NCBI GenBank assembly: GCA_045589735.1
Contig: JAZNPQ010000145.1
Span: forward strand, 1 to 7,514
Length of the DNA stretch: 7,514 bases
From: RGIG3994 sp045589735
GTDB lineage: Bacteria; Bacillota; Clostridia; Oscillospirales; CAG-272
Direction: 5' to 3'
Both the position numbers and the translations under genes were made by a program. This document shows positions 6,119 to 7,514 of the stretch, in pieces. A model generated the notes under the pieces. It was not told the origin of the DNA, did not search any database, and was given only the letters and a program-made list of their open reading frames with translations. Position 1 is the stretch's first letter. Each line of letters opens with the position of its first letter.

Positions 6119-7514
6119 TTACTCCGCAAAAACTGCCCCGAATTTACATACACTTACGCACTGACCGCACTTTATGCATTTGTCCGCGTCTATTTTGTGC
6201 ACTTCCTTAAGAGAGCCCGTAATTGCTCCGACAGGACAGTTCTTTGCACAGCGCGTACAACCGACACACCTATCGGCGTCAATGCTGTACTTAAGAAGCG
6301 CAGGACAGCTATGCGCAGGGCAGGTCTTTTCGTTTATATGCGCTTCGTATTCTTCTCTAAAATACTTTATCGTAGTAAGTACGGGATTCGGCGCTGTCTG
6401 ACCGAGACCGCAAAGCGCGCCGTCCTTTATAGCCGCGCAAAGCTCAAGAAGCAGGTCAATGTCTCCCTCTCTTCCCTCTCCCTCGGTGATACGTGTCAGT
6501 ATCTCCTGCATACGCTTTGTGCCGATACGGCAATGAACGCACTTACCGCAGGATTCCTTAGCAGTAAAATCAAGGAAGAACTTTGCCATACCGACCATAC
6601 AAGTCGTAGAATCCATAACGACCATACCGCCCGAGCCCATAATTGCGCCGGTCGCACCGAGCTTTTTGTAATCTATAACTGTATCAATAAGCTCCGCCGG
6701 GATACATCCGCCCGACGGACCGCCAAGCTGTACCGCCTTGAATTCTCCGCCGTCGCGAAGCCCTCCGCCGATATCGAAAATAACGTCACGGAGAGTCATA
6801 CCCATAGGTACTTCGACAAGTCCGCCGCGCGCTATCTTACCCGTCAGCGCAAACACCTTCGTGCCCTTACTGTCGGGCGTTCCCATTGCAGAGAATGCTT
6901 CGCCGCCGTTATTTATTATCCACGCGACGTTTGCAAAGGTCTCAACGTTATTTATGTTCGAGGGTTCGTTTTTATAACCGCATTGCGCAGGAAAAGGCGG
7001 TTTTAAGCGCGGCATACCGCGTTTGCCTTCAAGCGACTCGATAAGCGCGGTCTCTTCACCGCAAACGAACGCTCCCGCGCCCATTTTTATTCTCATATCG
7101 CAGGAAAAATTGCTTCCAAGAATGTTTTTGCCAAGGAATCCGCGTTCTCTTGCGTCATTCATTGCCTTTGTAAGGCGTACGACCGCCAGAGGATACTCGG
7201 CGCGTACGTACACTATTATCTCCTCAGCACCGATAGCGTACGCTCCTATGAGCATACCCTCAATAAGCGAATGTGGGTCGGATTCTATAACCGCCCTGTC
7301 CATAAACGCGCCGGGGTCGCCCTCGTCGGCATTGCATATAAGGTGCTTATGCTCACCCGCAGACGCTCTTGCGGCATTCCACTTGAACCAGGTAGGAAAT
7401 CCCGCGCCGCCGCGACCCGCAAGTCCCGACGTTTTTATAATATCTATAACACCCTCGGGTGTCAGCTCGTTTATTGCTTTTTTTATAGCCTCGTAACCGC
7501 CGTTTTCTATGTAC
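6119..7514 (-). CDS. NuoF/HydB-like NADH dehydrogenase subunit with C-terminal 2x[4Fe-4S] ferredoxin domain (StnB-like; 5' end outside window)
   Basis: The frame stays open to the right edge, so the visible 464 residues lack the true N-terminus; the in-frame Met at 7303 falls inside a conserved block and is not the start. Seen in order: FMN-binding GRGGAGFPT (33-41), CNADEGDPGAF (60-70), NADH-site GAGAFVCGEETALIES (145-160), an SLBB-like segment, the [4Fe-4S] motif ESCGKCVHCRIG with C322, C325, C328 and C368, and two ferredoxin motifs (C416/419/422/426 and C446/449/452/456). The protein oxidises or reduces NAD(H) through FMN and passes electrons along the Fe-S chain in the cytoplasm. The C-terminal ferredoxin domain marks the HydB/HndC/StnB group rather than respiratory NuoF. 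The next gene is GltD-like instead of an [FeFe]-hydrogenase HydA, which favours the Stn type. HydB relatives often have an N-terminal thioredoxin-like [2Fe-2S] domain; whether it is present cannot be seen here. Confidence 0.95.
   Translation of the reverse strand, partial: YIENGGYEAIKKAINELTPEGVIDIIKTSGLAGRGGAGFPTWFKWNAARASAGEHKHLICNADEGDPGAFMDRAVIESDPHSLIEGMLIGAYAIGAEEIIVYVRAEYPLAVVRLTKAMNDARERGFLGKNILGSNFSCDMRIKMGAGAFVCGEETALIESLEGKRGMPRLKPPFPAQCGYKNEPSNINNVETFANVAWIINNGGEAFSAMGTPDSKGTKVFALTGKIARGGLVEVPMGMTLRDVIFDIGGGLRDGGEFKAVQLGGPSGGCIPAELIDTVIDYKKLGATGAIMGSGGMVVMDSTTCMVGMAKFFLDFTAKESCGKCVHCRIGTKRMQEILTRITEGEGREGDIDLLLELCAAIKDGALCGLGQTAPNPVLTTIKYFREEYEAHINEKTCPAHSCPALLKYSIDADRCVGCTRCAKNCPVGAITGSLKEVHKIDADKCIKCGQCVSVCKFGAVFAE
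6122..6125 (-). promoter_or_regulatory. Ribosome binding site that fixes the start of the GltD-like gene
   Basis: GGAG on the minus strand ends 7 nt before ATG 6114 and overlaps the last codons of the NuoF-like gene. No comparable site precedes the in-frame GTG at 6153. This supports a 681-residue product and translational coupling of the two subunits. Confidence 0.7.

Noticed and set aside
6115..6153. GTG at 6153 as the start of the GltD-like gene
   Set aside because: It would overlap the NuoF-like gene by 35 bp, lacks a ribosome binding site, and adds residues not belonging to the [2Fe-2S] domain. ATG 6114 has GGAG at 7 nt.
6197..7006. 269-codon plus-strand open frame opposite the NuoF-like gene
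   Set aside because: It lies wholly inside a gene with clear FMN, NADH and Fe-S motifs, and its own translation is Arg/His-rich without domain features.

Overview
The window looks like a chromosomal segment of a strictly anaerobic Firmicute of the class Clostridia, probably a gut or rumen Oscillospirales-type lineage. This is inferred from four things: a fermentative acetate kinase, a soluble iron-sulfur flavoprotein complex of the electron-bifurcating type, an SbcC/YhaN-like ATPase of Clostridia style, and AGGAG-type ribosome binding sites with moderate G+C. No phage, transposon, CRISPR, tRNA or rRNA is visible. The exact taxon cannot be told from the sequence.

Layout. The left part (1-2266, plus strand) is the 3' nine-tenths or so of a large coiled-coil ABC-type ATPase of the SbcC/YhaN family. 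Its Walker A lies just inside the window edge and a hydrophobic double segment interrupts its coiled coil. Next comes ackA (2360-3562, plus strand), with its own near-consensus sigma-A promoter (TTGACT-17 bp-TAATAT) in the short gap. A 21-bp perfect stem-loop with T-runs on both strands (3570-3615) separates ackA from a convergent minus-strand block.

Read 5'->3' on the minus strand from the right edge, that block holds four genes. First is a NuoF/HydB-like NADH-oxidising subunit (5' end outside the window). Four nt later comes a 681-residue GltD-like flavoprotein with an N-terminal [2Fe-2S] domain and C-terminal ferredoxin domain. Then a 21-codon hydrophobic ORF with an excellent ribosome binding site (3981-4046), and last an 86-residue glycine-rich membrane protein (3619-3879). 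No convincing terminator or promoter separates these genes, so they may form one transcript ending at the shared terminator.

How the genes may work together. The NuoF-like plus GltD-like pair is the composition expected of a Stn-type (Sporomusa-type Nfn) electron-bifurcating transhydrogenase, which links the NADH, NADPH and ferredoxin pools. A NuoE-like partner would be expected just beyond the right edge. AckA makes ATP and acetate from acetyl phosphate, so the two convergent units cover redox balancing and substrate-level ATP formation in fermentation. The ATPase is probably a DNA-repair or nuclease partner and unrelated to them. The least explained items are the 21-residue and 86-residue membrane proteins attached to an otherwise soluble redox operon.
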